DNA from: Mesorhizobium sp. B4-1-3
GTDB taxonomy: Bacteria > Pseudomonadota > Alphaproteobacteria > Rhizobiales > Rhizobiaceae
Direction: 5' to 3'
NCBI RefSeq assembly: GCF_006439355.1
Contig: NZ_VFTG01000034.1
Coordinates: 1-42,079 of the forward strand
Length of the DNA stretch: 42,079 bases
A program made the position numbers and the translations under genes. Shown here piece after piece: positions 33,574 through 40,693 of this stretch (the first letter of the stretch is position 1; each line of letters opens with the position of its first letter). The notes under the pieces are model-generated. The model ran no database searches, was not told where the DNA came from, and saw only the letters and a list, made by a program, of their open reading frames with translations.

Positions 33574-34359
33574 ATGCTGCGACAAATCTCCGAGGATGTC
33601 CGCGCCAACCTGAAGGACCGGCTTCGGGAACTGCGCGACGCGATCCGACAAAGCCGCCACGACAGCGCCGGCGAAAGCTCGCACGACATCGCGAGCAACC
33701 TGCCGCCCTTTCCGGGCCGCAGCCTGCTCGGTCATGCCGCGAGCGCGGTGGATGAGGCGCTGACGATCGCCGAATCCTTTGTTCCGCATTCCCGACCGCT
33801 CAAGGTCGACGGCACGACCGTAAAAAGCTTGCGGGCCTATTTCCCGCAAGGCGGTGAAGACCGGCAGATCGGCGGCGAACGTCAGTTCAGGCGTGACATG
33901 TATTATCTGACACGCGCGGTTCTCGCCGGCTACGGCATCGACAATCCCCGCGTTCACGAAGCGAGCTTTTCCGCCGTGCATGTCGCGATGCGCAAGCGCC
34001 ACCCGGATCTTCTGGCTGGCGCGACGGCGGAAACGGCCTCCACGGACCAGGTCGCTGCGGTCTGCGCGGCTCTCCTCGTCGAATGCCTCAACCACCGTCC
34101 GGTCCAGCCTGGCGAAATCGGGACGGGTCCGGCGATCGCCGGCGACCGGTCTCTCGACATCAGGTGCCTTGCGCCCGTAGTGCTTGCCTGCGGACTGGCG
34201 ACCAAGGCGGACGGAGGCACGCCCGAGCCCGATATTCTCGAGATCGCCGTGCTGGCGGCCGAAGTGCGGGAGGACCGCATCCGACTGGCCTGCGCCCAGG
34301 CCAATGCCGTCCAGGAACTGACACCGGTTCTCGCCACCCTGCTCGCGCATCTGACGTAA
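33574..34359 (+). CDS. Protein of unknown function next to the PTS locus
   Basis: 261 residues from ATG 33574, with GAGG nine bases upstream; a GTG at 33541 is an alternative. It appears soluble and mostly helical: a charged N-terminal helix (LKDRLRELRDAIRQSRHD), a central FRRDMYYLTRAVLAGYGIDNPR, and RVHEASFSAVHVAMRKRHPDLL, then an alanine-rich C-terminal half. No signal peptide, membrane helix or catalytic motif is seen and I do not recognise it. It is divergent from the SorC-type regulator (125-bp shared region) and convergent with the HPr-EI gene (17 bp). A long frame on the opposite strand is judged a shadow because of its arginine- and glycine-rich composition. Confidence 0.6.
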   Translation: MLRQISEDVRANLKDRLRELRDAIRQSRHDSAGESSHDIASNLPPFPGRSLLGHAASAVDEALTIAESFVPHSRPLKVDGTTVKSLRAYFPQGGEDRQIGGERQFRRDMYYLTRAVLAGYGIDNPRVHEASFSAVHVAMRKRHPDLLAGATAETASTDQVAAVCAALLVECLNHRPVQPGEIGTGPAIAGDRSLDIRCLAPVVLACGLATKADGGTPEPDILEIAVLAAEVREDRIRLACAQANAVQELTPVLATLLAHLT

Positions 34360-34376
34360 CCGCCGCGAATTATCCG

Positions 34377-36362
34377 CTACCGCTCGGCCGCCATGGCCGC
34401 GATCGTCTTCTTGGCGCGCTGAATCGAGGCAGGGCTCATGCTGAGCTCGGTCAGGCCCATCCCGACGAAAGTCGGGATCAGGTCCGGGCGGCCGGCGGCC
34501 TCGCCGCACATGCCCACCATGATGCCGGCGGCGACGCCCGCCTTGGCCGTCAGCTCGATCGCCGACATCACCGCCGGATTGGTGACGTCATTGAGCTTGG
34601 CGACAGTCGGATTGAGGCGGTCGGCAGCCATGATGTACTGGGTCAGATCGTTGGTGCCGATCGAGAAGAACGCCACTTCCTTCGCCAGCGCGGGCGCGAT
34701 CAGCACGGCGGCCGGCGTCTCGATCATCACGCCAAGGTCGAAGCTCGCGTGCGGCACGCCTTCGGCCTTGAGTTCAGCCGCGCATTCCGCGACCAGCGCG
34801 CGGGTGCGCGTCACCTCCGCGATCTCCGAAACCATCGGCAGCATCACCTTGATGTTGCCATGAACGGCTGCCCGGAGCAGCGCCCGCAACTGACGCTTGA
34901 AGATGTCGGGCCGGTCCAGGCACATGCGGATGCCGCGCCAGCCGAGGAAGGGGTTTTCCTCATCGGGGAATTCGATGCCGGCGATCGGCTTGTCGCCGCC
35001 GATATCGAGCGTGCGCACGATGACCGAATGCGGCGCAAACGCCTTGGCCAGCGCGCTGTAGGTCTCGGCCTGCATGTCTTCCGACGGCAGATGCATATGG
35101 CGCATGAAGAGCAGCTCGGTGCGAAACAGGCCGACGCCCATGGCGCCGGCTTCCTGCGCCGCCTCGATCTCTTCCAGCGAGCCGATATTGGCCGCGACCT
35201 CGATCACCGTGCCGTCCGCGCGGGTAGGCGTCAAGCCCTTGAACACCTTCAGCCCGGCGCGTTCCTGCGCCGCGGCTTCGACACGCCGGGTGAAGTTGGC
35301 GCGCACCGTCTCGTCCGGATCGACGATCACATGCCCGGCATTGCCGTCGATCGCCACCTCCCGGGCGGTGCGCAACCCGTTGACCTTGTCGCCTAGACCC
35401 AGCACGGCCGGGATGCCGTGCGAACGGGCGATGATGGCGATATGCGAGGTGGCGCCGCCATGGCCGCAGACTACGCCGCCAATGCGCTTCAGCGGCGCGC
35501 GCGCCAGGTCCCAGGCGCCGATATCCTCGGCAATGAGGACCGCGCCCTGCGGAATGGTTTCAAGGCTGACCTCGTCCTGGCCGAGCAGCACCAGGCAGAT
35601 CTGCCGGCCGACGGCGTGGACGTCGTCGGCACGGGCGTTGAGATAATGATCGTCGACGGCGCTGAAATCGGCGGCGATGGTGGCCGCGGCCGCAATGACC
35701 GCGGAGACCGCGTCGTCACCGCCTTTGATCAGCCTTTCGACCTCGCCGGTCAGGCTGTCGTCGGCGGCGATGTCGCGCAGTGCCACGACGATGCCACGGT
35801 CGCCGGCGGAGAGATTGTTCTCGGCAAGCGTGCGATCCATGCGCGCCTGGACGCTGGCGACGGCGTCGCGGAAGCGCTCGAGCTCAGCTTCGATCTCATC
35901 GGCCTGCAGGCGCCTGCCCGGTCCCTCGATCTCCGGTGGGAAATGGGCGAAGGCCGGCCCGATCGCCACGCCCTCGCTGGCGGCGACGCCTTGAAGTTTC
36001 GGGGTTCCATCCGCCACCGCGGCGACAGTCGGCACGGCCTCGGGAGCGGGCGCCGCGGCCGCGGTTTCCGAACCAGCTTCACCGGCCTCACCCTCGTCGT
36101 CGAGGCCGGCGCGCGGGTTCTCTAGATAGCCGATCAGCGCCTCGATCGCCTCGATCGCGTCGGCGCCGTTGGCGCGCACGGTGACTTCCTGGTTTTCCTT
36201 GACCGCCAGGAGCATCAGCTTGACCGAGCTCTTGGCACTGACCGCCTTGCCGTCCTTGACTAGCTCGACATCGGACTCGAAACCCTTGGCGAGTTTCACG
36301 AACCGCGTGGCAGGACGGGCATGCAAACCTTCGTGCACTCTGACGATGGTCGAGCGTTCCAT
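34377..36362 (-). CDS. HPr-Enzyme I fusion, phosphoenolpyruvate-protein phosphotransferase
   Basis: 661 residues combining the two general PTS proteins. HPr is residues 1-85, with the phospho-histidine H14 in EGLHARPAT and the regulatory-type serine in AKSSVKLM (S45/S46). An alanine-rich linker spans about 86-118. Enzyme I is 119-661: phospho-histidine H307 in GGATSHIAIIARS, PEP-binding R414 (GLFRTELLFM) and R450 (RTLDIGGDKP), and C619 in GMCGEAAGRP. It takes phosphate from PEP and passes it to the IIA at 36410. There is no GAF domain, so it is not the nitrogen-type PtsP. Last gene of the PTS operon, 47 bp after IIA. Confidence 0.93.
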   Translation of the reverse strand: MERSTIVRVHEGLHARPATRFVKLAKGFESDVELVKDGKAVSAKSSVKLMLLAVKENQEVTVRANGADAIEAIEALIGYLENPRAGLDDEGEAGEAGSETAAAAPAPEAVPTVAAVADGTPKLQGVAASEGVAIGPAFAHFPPEIEGPGRRLQADEIEAELERFRDAVASVQARMDRTLAENNLSAGDRGIVVALRDIAADDSLTGEVERLIKGGDDAVSAVIAAAATIAADFSAVDDHYLNARADDVHAVGRQICLVLLGQDEVSLETIPQGAVLIAEDIGAWDLARAPLKRIGGVVCGHGGATSHIAIIARSHGIPAVLGLGDKVNGLRTAREVAIDGNAGHVIVDPDETVRANFTRRVEAAAQERAGLKVFKGLTPTRADGTVIEVAANIGSLEEIEAAQEAGAMGVGLFRTELLFMRHMHLPSEDMQAETYSALAKAFAPHSVIVRTLDIGGDKPIAGIEFPDEENPFLGWRGIRMCLDRPDIFKRQLRALLRAAVHGNIKVMLPMVSEIAEVTRTRALVAECAAELKAEGVPHASFDLGVMIETPAAVLIAPALAKEVAFFSIGTNDLTQYIMAADRLNPTVAKLNDVTNPAVMSAIELTAKAGVAAGIMVGMCGEAAGRPDLIPTFVGMGLTELSMSPASIQRAKKTIAAMAAER

Positions 36363-36409
36363 AGCAATACTCTAGGTTTGGGCGCCGTCGACAGACAGCG
36401 CGGATATTA

Positions 36410-36790
36410 TCAGGCGGCGATGGTGATGACAGCGCCCGGTGTCAGGGCTGCCACGAGCGCTCCGGTATCGACCTCGGACGCGCAAACCTCGCCCGGCCTT
36501 TCGGCCTCTGACGCCCCATTGAAGGAGATCACGACATGGCCCATTTCGCGGACCTTGCTCCAGGCCGTGTCGCCAACGGCCGTTATAACAGCCGAAACCG
36601 GTCCGAGCGTGATCGACGCGCCTTTCGCTGGCCCGTTGTCGCTCGGGCCTTCCTCCGTCTTGTGCAGCACGGAGACTTCGGCCAGTTCGGGAGGCGAGCC
36701 GTCCGCGAACAGGATGACCACGCCGCCCTCGGCGAGGTCCGCCACTTCGGGTCCTATTGCCGTGACCCGTGTCTTGAGAAGAACCGACAT
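36410..36790 (-). CDS. srlB: PTS glucitol/sorbitol-type IIA component
   Basis: 126 residues of the PTSIIA_gutA family. The phospho-accepting histidine is H43 in SVLHKTEE, the same position as in E. coli SrlB. The regions ITLGPVSAVITAVGDTAWSKVREMGHVVISFNG and AERPGEV are diagnostic. It relays phosphate from the HPr domain to the IIB component in the cytoplasm. Here it is encoded between IIB (26 bp upstream) and HPr-EI. Confidence 0.9.
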   Translation of the reverse strand: MSVLLKTRVTAIGPEVADLAEGGVVILFADGSPPELAEVSVLHKTEEGPSDNGPAKGASITLGPVSAVITAVGDTAWSKVREMGHVVISFNGASEAERPGEVCASEVDTGALVAALTPGAVITIAA

Positions 36791-36816
36791 ATGGCGAACC
36801 TCGTTTTACTACTGGT

Positions 36817-37821
36817 TTAGAACACGATCAGGGAGACGACCCATGCGATCAGCACGGAGACCGGGCCCATGATCTGGCGGCTGATGAGCACCGCCGGCAC
36901 ACCGATTTCGATCGTCTTCGGCTTGGCCTCACCGAGCGCCAGACCGACGGGAACGAAATCGCAACCCACCTGGGTGTTGTAGGCAAACAGCGCCGGCAGC
37001 GCCATTGCGGGCGAGATGGTGCCGTTGGCGATCTGCGGGCCGATGATGGCGACACCGATGACCTGGGCGATGACCGCGCCTGGCCCCAGGATGGGCGACA
37101 GGAACGGCAGGCCGCAGATGGCCGAGATGACCAGCAGGCCGACGATGTTGTTGGCGAGCGGACCCATCGGCTGCGCCAGCACGTCGCCGATGCCGGTATA
37201 GAGGATCAGGCCGATCAGCATGGTTACGAAGGCCATGAAGGGCAGCACGTTGCGGACGACCTGATCGATGGTGCGGCGGCCGGAATTGAAGAAGATACCG
37301 ACCACGCGACCCATGACGCGGCCGATGGAGCTGATCAGGCCGATAAGCCCGCCTTCGCTCGGCAGCGGCTCGGCCGCCCTGGCAGTGGTGTTGTTGCTTG
37401 AACCCATCGTTGCTGCTCCCCCTGCAGTGGTGACCGCTTCGGATCCGTCCGCCATTGTGACGTTGGCCGGCTTCACGCCCGAAACGTAGATGTCTTCCGT
37501 GATGAACTGGGCGAGCGGGCCCGCCTGGCCGACCGGCGTCAGGTTGACGGTCGGGATACGCTTGCGCGGATAGACACCGCAGCGCGCCGTGCCGCCGCAG
37601 TCGACGACGACGACCGCCATCTCGCTTTCGATCGGCGGCGACTTGAAGCCGTCGACGGCCTGGGCCCCGGTCATGTCGGCGATGAGCTGTGCCACCGGAT
37701 GGATGCCGCCGCCGGTTACCGAGACGACCTTGTTGCGCTGTTCGGTCGGCTCGATGACCAGAGGGCCGCCCCAACCGGTGGAGCCCTTCGAGATCTTTAC
37801 TGCCTTGTATGTCTTGGCCAT
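36817..37821 (-). CDS. srlE: PTS glucitol/sorbitol-type IIB component (IIBC2)
   Basis: 334 residues. The N-terminal IIB domain carries the phospho-cysteine C75 in VVVDCGGTARCGVYPRKR, as in SrlE, with IEPTEQRNKVVSVTGGGIHPVAQ before it. A linker rich in small residues (about 125-160) leads to a membrane part with about five helices (about 165-334), including FMAFVTMLIGLILYTGIGDVLAQPMG and GCDFVPVGLALGEAKPKTIEIGVPAVLISRQI. Together with the IIC protein it forms the translocation unit. It is 15 bp downstream of IIC. Confidence 0.93.
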   Translation of the reverse strand: MAKTYKAVKISKGSTGWGGPLVIEPTEQRNKVVSVTGGGIHPVAQLIADMTGAQAVDGFKSPPIESEMAVVVVDCGGTARCGVYPRKRIPTVNLTPVGQAGPLAQFITEDIYVSGVKPANVTMADGSEAVTTAGGAATMGSSNNTTARAAEPLPSEGGLIGLISSIGRVMGRVVGIFFNSGRRTIDQVVRNVLPFMAFVTMLIGLILYTGIGDVLAQPMGPLANNIVGLLVISAICGLPFLSPILGPGAVIAQVIGVAIIGPQIANGTISPAMALPALFAYNTQVGCDFVPVGLALGEAKPKTIEIGVPAVLISRQIMGPVSVLIAWVVSLIVF

Positions 37822-37836
37822 GGTGTCCTCCCGCCC

Positions 37837-38604
37837 TTAGAGCTCGACGCCCTGGCGGCGTGCCATGATGGCGGTGATTCGCTCGGTCAGGATGCCCTTC
37901 AGCAGGATGACAACGAGGCCGACGATGGCGTACCAGATGGCCACCTTGACGTGATAGCCGTTGGCGATGACGCCCCGCTTCTCGAGGTCGAGCAGCGCGA
38001 CCAGCATGCCGCCCCAGACGAAATATTCGCCGGGGTTGATGTGCGGGAAGAGGCCGAGCGGCGGATGCACATAGGATACTGCAGCGTCATAGAAGGCAGG
38101 CTTGTGCTTTTCTTCCAGGAAAGAGCCGAAGGTGTAGGCCATCGGGTTGGTGAGGAAGAACACCGACAGGACCGGCAGCACCGTATAGCGGGTCAGCGCG
38201 ATGCGGCCGGCGCCACGCGCCAGGCCGTGGACGCGCTCCTCGCCGACCAGTTCGGTCACGGCGTAAAAGGCCGTCATCAGCACGACCAGGGTCGGGATGA
38301 TGCCGGTGACGAAGCCTGCGAACACTTCGCCGCCCTTTTGGAAGATGCCGATGAAATACTTGCCGATGGCGGTCAGCCAGCCGAGCTGCTCTTCCTGCTG
38401 CACGTTCTTCAGCTGTTCCTTGAGCTGATCGGCGGTGACCGGCGCGTTGTCGGTCGTCGCCTGCGCCAGGACTACGAGATGATCGGTGGCATGCTCGACG
38501 CCGAGCTTGCCGTGCCAGGCAGCATCCGAGACCATGGTGCCTGCGACATGCAGGTTGTGCACCGCCAGGTCGGCATGCTGCGCCAATAATGTAATTACAG
38601 ACAT
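37837..38604 (-). CDS. srlA: PTS glucitol/sorbitol-type IIC component with N-terminal extension
   Basis: 255 residues. From about residue 78 it matches the EIIC-GUT family (IGIFQKGGEVFAGFVTGIIPTLV, then TNPMAYTFGSF and GLFPHINPGEYFVWGG), with about four membrane helices. The E. coli protein has 187 residues; here about 72 extra residues precede the domain, with a histidine-rich stretch (HADLAVHNLHVAG) and a charged segment (ADQLKEQLKNVQQEEQ). A near-perfect AAGGAGGAG precedes the ATG at 38604, so the extension is probably real. It is 54 bp after gutM in the same operon. Confidence 0.92.
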   Translation of the reverse strand: MSVITLLAQHADLAVHNLHVAGTMVSDAAWHGKLGVEHATDHLVVLAQATTDNAPVTADQLKEQLKNVQQEEQLGWLTAIGKYFIGIFQKGGEVFAGFVTGIIPTLVVLMTAFYAVTELVGEERVHGLARGAGRIALTRYTVLPVLSVFFLTNPMAYTFGSFLEEKHKPAFYDAAVSYVHPPLGLFPHINPGEYFVWGGMLVALLDLEKRGVIANGYHVKVAIWYAIVGLVVILLKGILTERITAIMARRQGVEL

Positions 38605-38658
38605 TTCTCCTCCTTATGACCCCTGCCGGTCATTCCCAGCCGGCTGCCGGCGTCCGTT

Positions 38659-39096
38659 TTATGCCCTTGCTACGTTCAAGCCGGACAGGCCCGGCTTCTT
38701 CCCCGGCTCCGACCGCGCGCGGTCGATCTGCTCGATCGCCCGTTTCACGGCCTCGGCCATACCGGGTTCCCCCTCCCCCATGATCGCAGGGTTGGACCGG
38801 AGTCGATCGAGGGGGATGCCCTCGAATTCTTCATGTCGCTTGAACTTGGTCAGCACCGAACGGCCGCTCATGACCATCATGCGGCGCACGATGAGATCCG
38901 GTGTCACGACAATCAGCGCAATCGTGCCCTTGGCGAGCCGTCCGCGGAAATTGCCCGCGCCGACGAACCCGTCCTTGTACTGGGCCGTGACACCTTTGAA
39001 GACGTCCGAATAATGCCGCATCTGCAGCCAGACACCGAGCGATTGCAGCGCCCAGACAACAAACAGCAGAAGCAGCGCCCACTGCCAGATGGCCAT
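38659..39096 (-). CDS. gutM: GutM/SrlM-family protein, first gene of the PTS operon
   Basis: 145 residues. One N-terminal membrane helix (about 4-22, QWALLLLFVVWALQSLG) is followed by the GutM core: QMRHYSDVF, GFVGAGNFRGRLAKGTIALIVV and RMMVMSGRSVLTKFKRHEEFEG. In enterobacteria GutM is an accessory activator of the glucitol operon. GGAGG lies eight bases before the ATG at 39096; 49 open codons further upstream run into the promoter region and are rejected. It begins the five-gene run gutM-IIC-IIB-IIA-HPr/EI. Confidence 0.87.
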   Translation of the reverse strand: MAIWQWALLLLFVVWALQSLGVWLQMRHYSDVFKGVTAQYKDGFVGAGNFRGRLAKGTIALIVVTPDLIVRRMMVMSGRSVLTKFKRHEEFEGIPLDRLRSNPAIMGEGEPGMAEAVKRAIEQIDRARSEPGKKPGLSGLNVARA

Positions 39097-39165
39097 TTCG
39101 GTTTCCTCCCGAGTCGCTTTCCCCCGGCACATATTGAACGGAGCCGAGACGACCCGAAAGTGAGA

Positions 39166-39188
39166 ACATTTGTTTCCTCGAATGTCAA
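39166..39188 (-). promoter_or_regulatory. Predicted promoter -35 and operator of the PTS operon
   Basis: On the minus strand a perfect TTGACA lies at 39183-39188. An inverted repeat with arms ACATT (39166-39170) and AATGT (39181-39185) overlaps it, set in an unusually AT-rich patch. A -10 box 17 bases on is poor (TCTCAC), as expected for an activated promoter. The arms may bind the SorC-family regulator. It lies 70-90 bases upstream of the gutM start, in the 191-bp divergent gap. Confidence 0.4.
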
Positions 39189-39287
39189 CATGTATTATAT
39201 TAGCCGCCATAACGCTCCACAGCCGGCTGGCCGATTTCGGCATCGGCAGCGCCTGTGCTAGCCTGTCGTCAAACGGGATAATAAGAC

Positions 39288-39929
39288 ATGGATCTGCCTT
39301 TCAGGCACGAACTCGCGCTTATGCCGGACCTTCGCCATCGGCTGCGGCAGTTGCGCTGGTTTCGCGCCACGTTCCGCAGCAGCGCGAAGGTGGTGTCCGA
39401 GACCTTCGGCGTTCGCTTCGAGATCGACGAGGCCAAGCTGACGCGTGCCTTTCTCGACTGGATCGAAGTCATGGAAGCGCAGAAGCGATTCGCTGCGGTC
39501 GACCGCGCGGACTTCATCGTCTTTGCCGCGGGGCTGGTGCTGCGCGAGCTGATTCGGCAGGCGCCGGCGCGGGAGGTCTCAGGTCTGACGGAAATGATCG
39601 AGACCGAAGCCAATGCCGGCACGGTGGAAATCGTGCGCTTCTGGCCGGAAGGTTTTCTCTATACCAACTACTGCGTGTCCGCGATCCTGGCTGTGCACGA
39701 GCAGGAGTTCGGCACGGCGCCCAGCATCGACAAATGCGCCGACGACCTGCGCACCTGGTGGTCCTACCGCGAGAACGCGACGGAAATGCCCGCCTATGCA
39801 GTGGCCTTCCTCGACCGCTTCCTCGGCGCGGAGCCCAACTGGATCACGCCGGACCGCGCCCAGTCGCGCCAGGCCATGCAGCGCGCGCTCGGAGCCTCGC
39901 CGGTCAGCGAGGCGCTGCGCCAGCTTTGA
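39288..39929 (+). CDS. Conserved-looking protein of unknown function
   Basis: 213 residues, soluble, mostly helical, without a signal peptide. Notable segments are LRHRLRQLRWFRATFRSSAKVVSETFG near the start, FLDWIEVMEAQKRF and IVRFWPEGFLYTNYCVSAILAVHEQEFG in the middle. Tryptophan and aromatic residues are frequent in the second half (LRTWWSYREN). I do not recognise a family. The ATG has a poor ribosome site. It is divergent from the PTS operon and might share its control region, but codon use and composition are like the rest of the chromosome, so the link may be accidental. Confidence 0.65.
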   Translation: MDLPFRHELALMPDLRHRLRQLRWFRATFRSSAKVVSETFGVRFEIDEAKLTRAFLDWIEVMEAQKRFAAVDRADFIVFAAGLVLRELIRQAPAREVSGLTEMIETEANAGTVEIVRFWPEGFLYTNYCVSAILAVHEQEFGTAPSIDKCADDLRTWWSYRENATEMPAYAVAFLDRFLGAEPNWITPDRAQSRQAMQRALGASPVSEALRQL

Positions 39930-40018
39930 AGCGTTGGAGTCGCAGCCGCCTTACTATTGAACATCTGACTTTTTATCGATAGCGATGTGCGGGTTCGAAC
40001 CGAGGCCGGGAGTGGCGC

Positions 40019-40693
40019 GTGGCGCAAGCTAGACTGATGATTTTCGACTGCGACGGCGTTCTCGTCGACAGCGAGCCGCTGGCCGCCAAGGCCTATGAGC
40101 GCGTCTACGAGAAACACGGCATGCCCGGCGTCCATGGCGGCATCATCGCACAGTGCATCGGCATGAAGCAGGCTGACATTATCGTGAAGATCAAGGAACT
40201 GACCGGCCACCAGTTCCCCCCGGCGGCCGACGGCGACATCTGGGCCGAGACCAAGCTGCTCTTCTCCGAGGAGTTGAAGCCGACGTCAGGGATAGCGCCG
40301 TTCCTGAGCGCGCTTGCCGGAGACCGCTGCGTCGCCTCATCGTCGTCGGTCGAACGCATCAACCACAGCCTGTCGGTGACCGGACTGTCGCGCTTCTTCG
40401 GCGAGGCGATCTTCTCCTCCTCGATGGTGAAAAACGGCAAGCCGGCGCCCGACATCTTCCTCTACGCCGCCGAGAAGATGGGCGCGAAACCGGCCGACTG
40501 CATCGTGGTCGAAGACTCGCCTTTTGGCGTCCAGGGGGCGGTGGCGGCCGGCATGATCGCGATCGGCTATACCGGTGGCGGACATACCTATTCCGAGCAT
40601 GGCGCGCGGCTGAAGGCCGCCGGGGCGGATTTCGTTTGCGCCGACTGGCACGAAGTCAGCCGGGAGTTGGGCAGGCTGGGTGTCCCGGCCTGA
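40019..40693 (+). CDS. HAD-superfamily phosphatase (subfamily IA, YieH/beta-PGM type)
   Basis: 224 residues. Motif I is FDCDGVLVDSE with the nucleophile D10 and acid/base D12, motif II is VASSSS, the motif III lysine is in KNGKPAPDIF, and motif IV is VVEDSPFG. The helical cap between residues 18 and 85 marks the IA subfamily, which dephosphorylates sugar phosphates and similar small molecules. GTG at 40019 with GGGAG seven bases upstream is used as the start. It is convergent with and directly abuts the DUF930 gene. Its nearness to the sugar PTS makes a sugar-phosphate substrate attractive but unproven. The gap 39930-40018 has only short palindromes. Confidence 0.88.
   Translation: MAQARLMIFDCDGVLVDSEPLAAKAYERVYEKHGMPGVHGGIIAQCIGMKQADIIVKIKELTGHQFPPAADGDIWAETKLLFSEELKPTSGIAPFLSALAGDRCVASSSSVERINHSLSVTGLSRFFGEAIFSSSMVKNGKPAPDIFLYAAEKMGAKPADCIVVEDSPFGVQGAVAAGMIAIGYTGGGHTYSEHGARLKAAGADFVCADWHEVSRELGRLGVPA

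Noticed and set aside
33484..34509. 341-codon minus-strand frame opposite the unknown gene at 33574
   Set aside because: It overlaps the C-terminal coding part of HPr-EI in another frame and is Arg/Gly-rich; the plus-strand frame has a ribosome site and ordinary protein composition.
39985..40005. T-arm-like GGTTCGAACC suggesting a second tRNA
   Set aside because: No acceptor or anticodon stems can be built on either strand around it; it is only a 10-bp palindrome near the HAD gene start.
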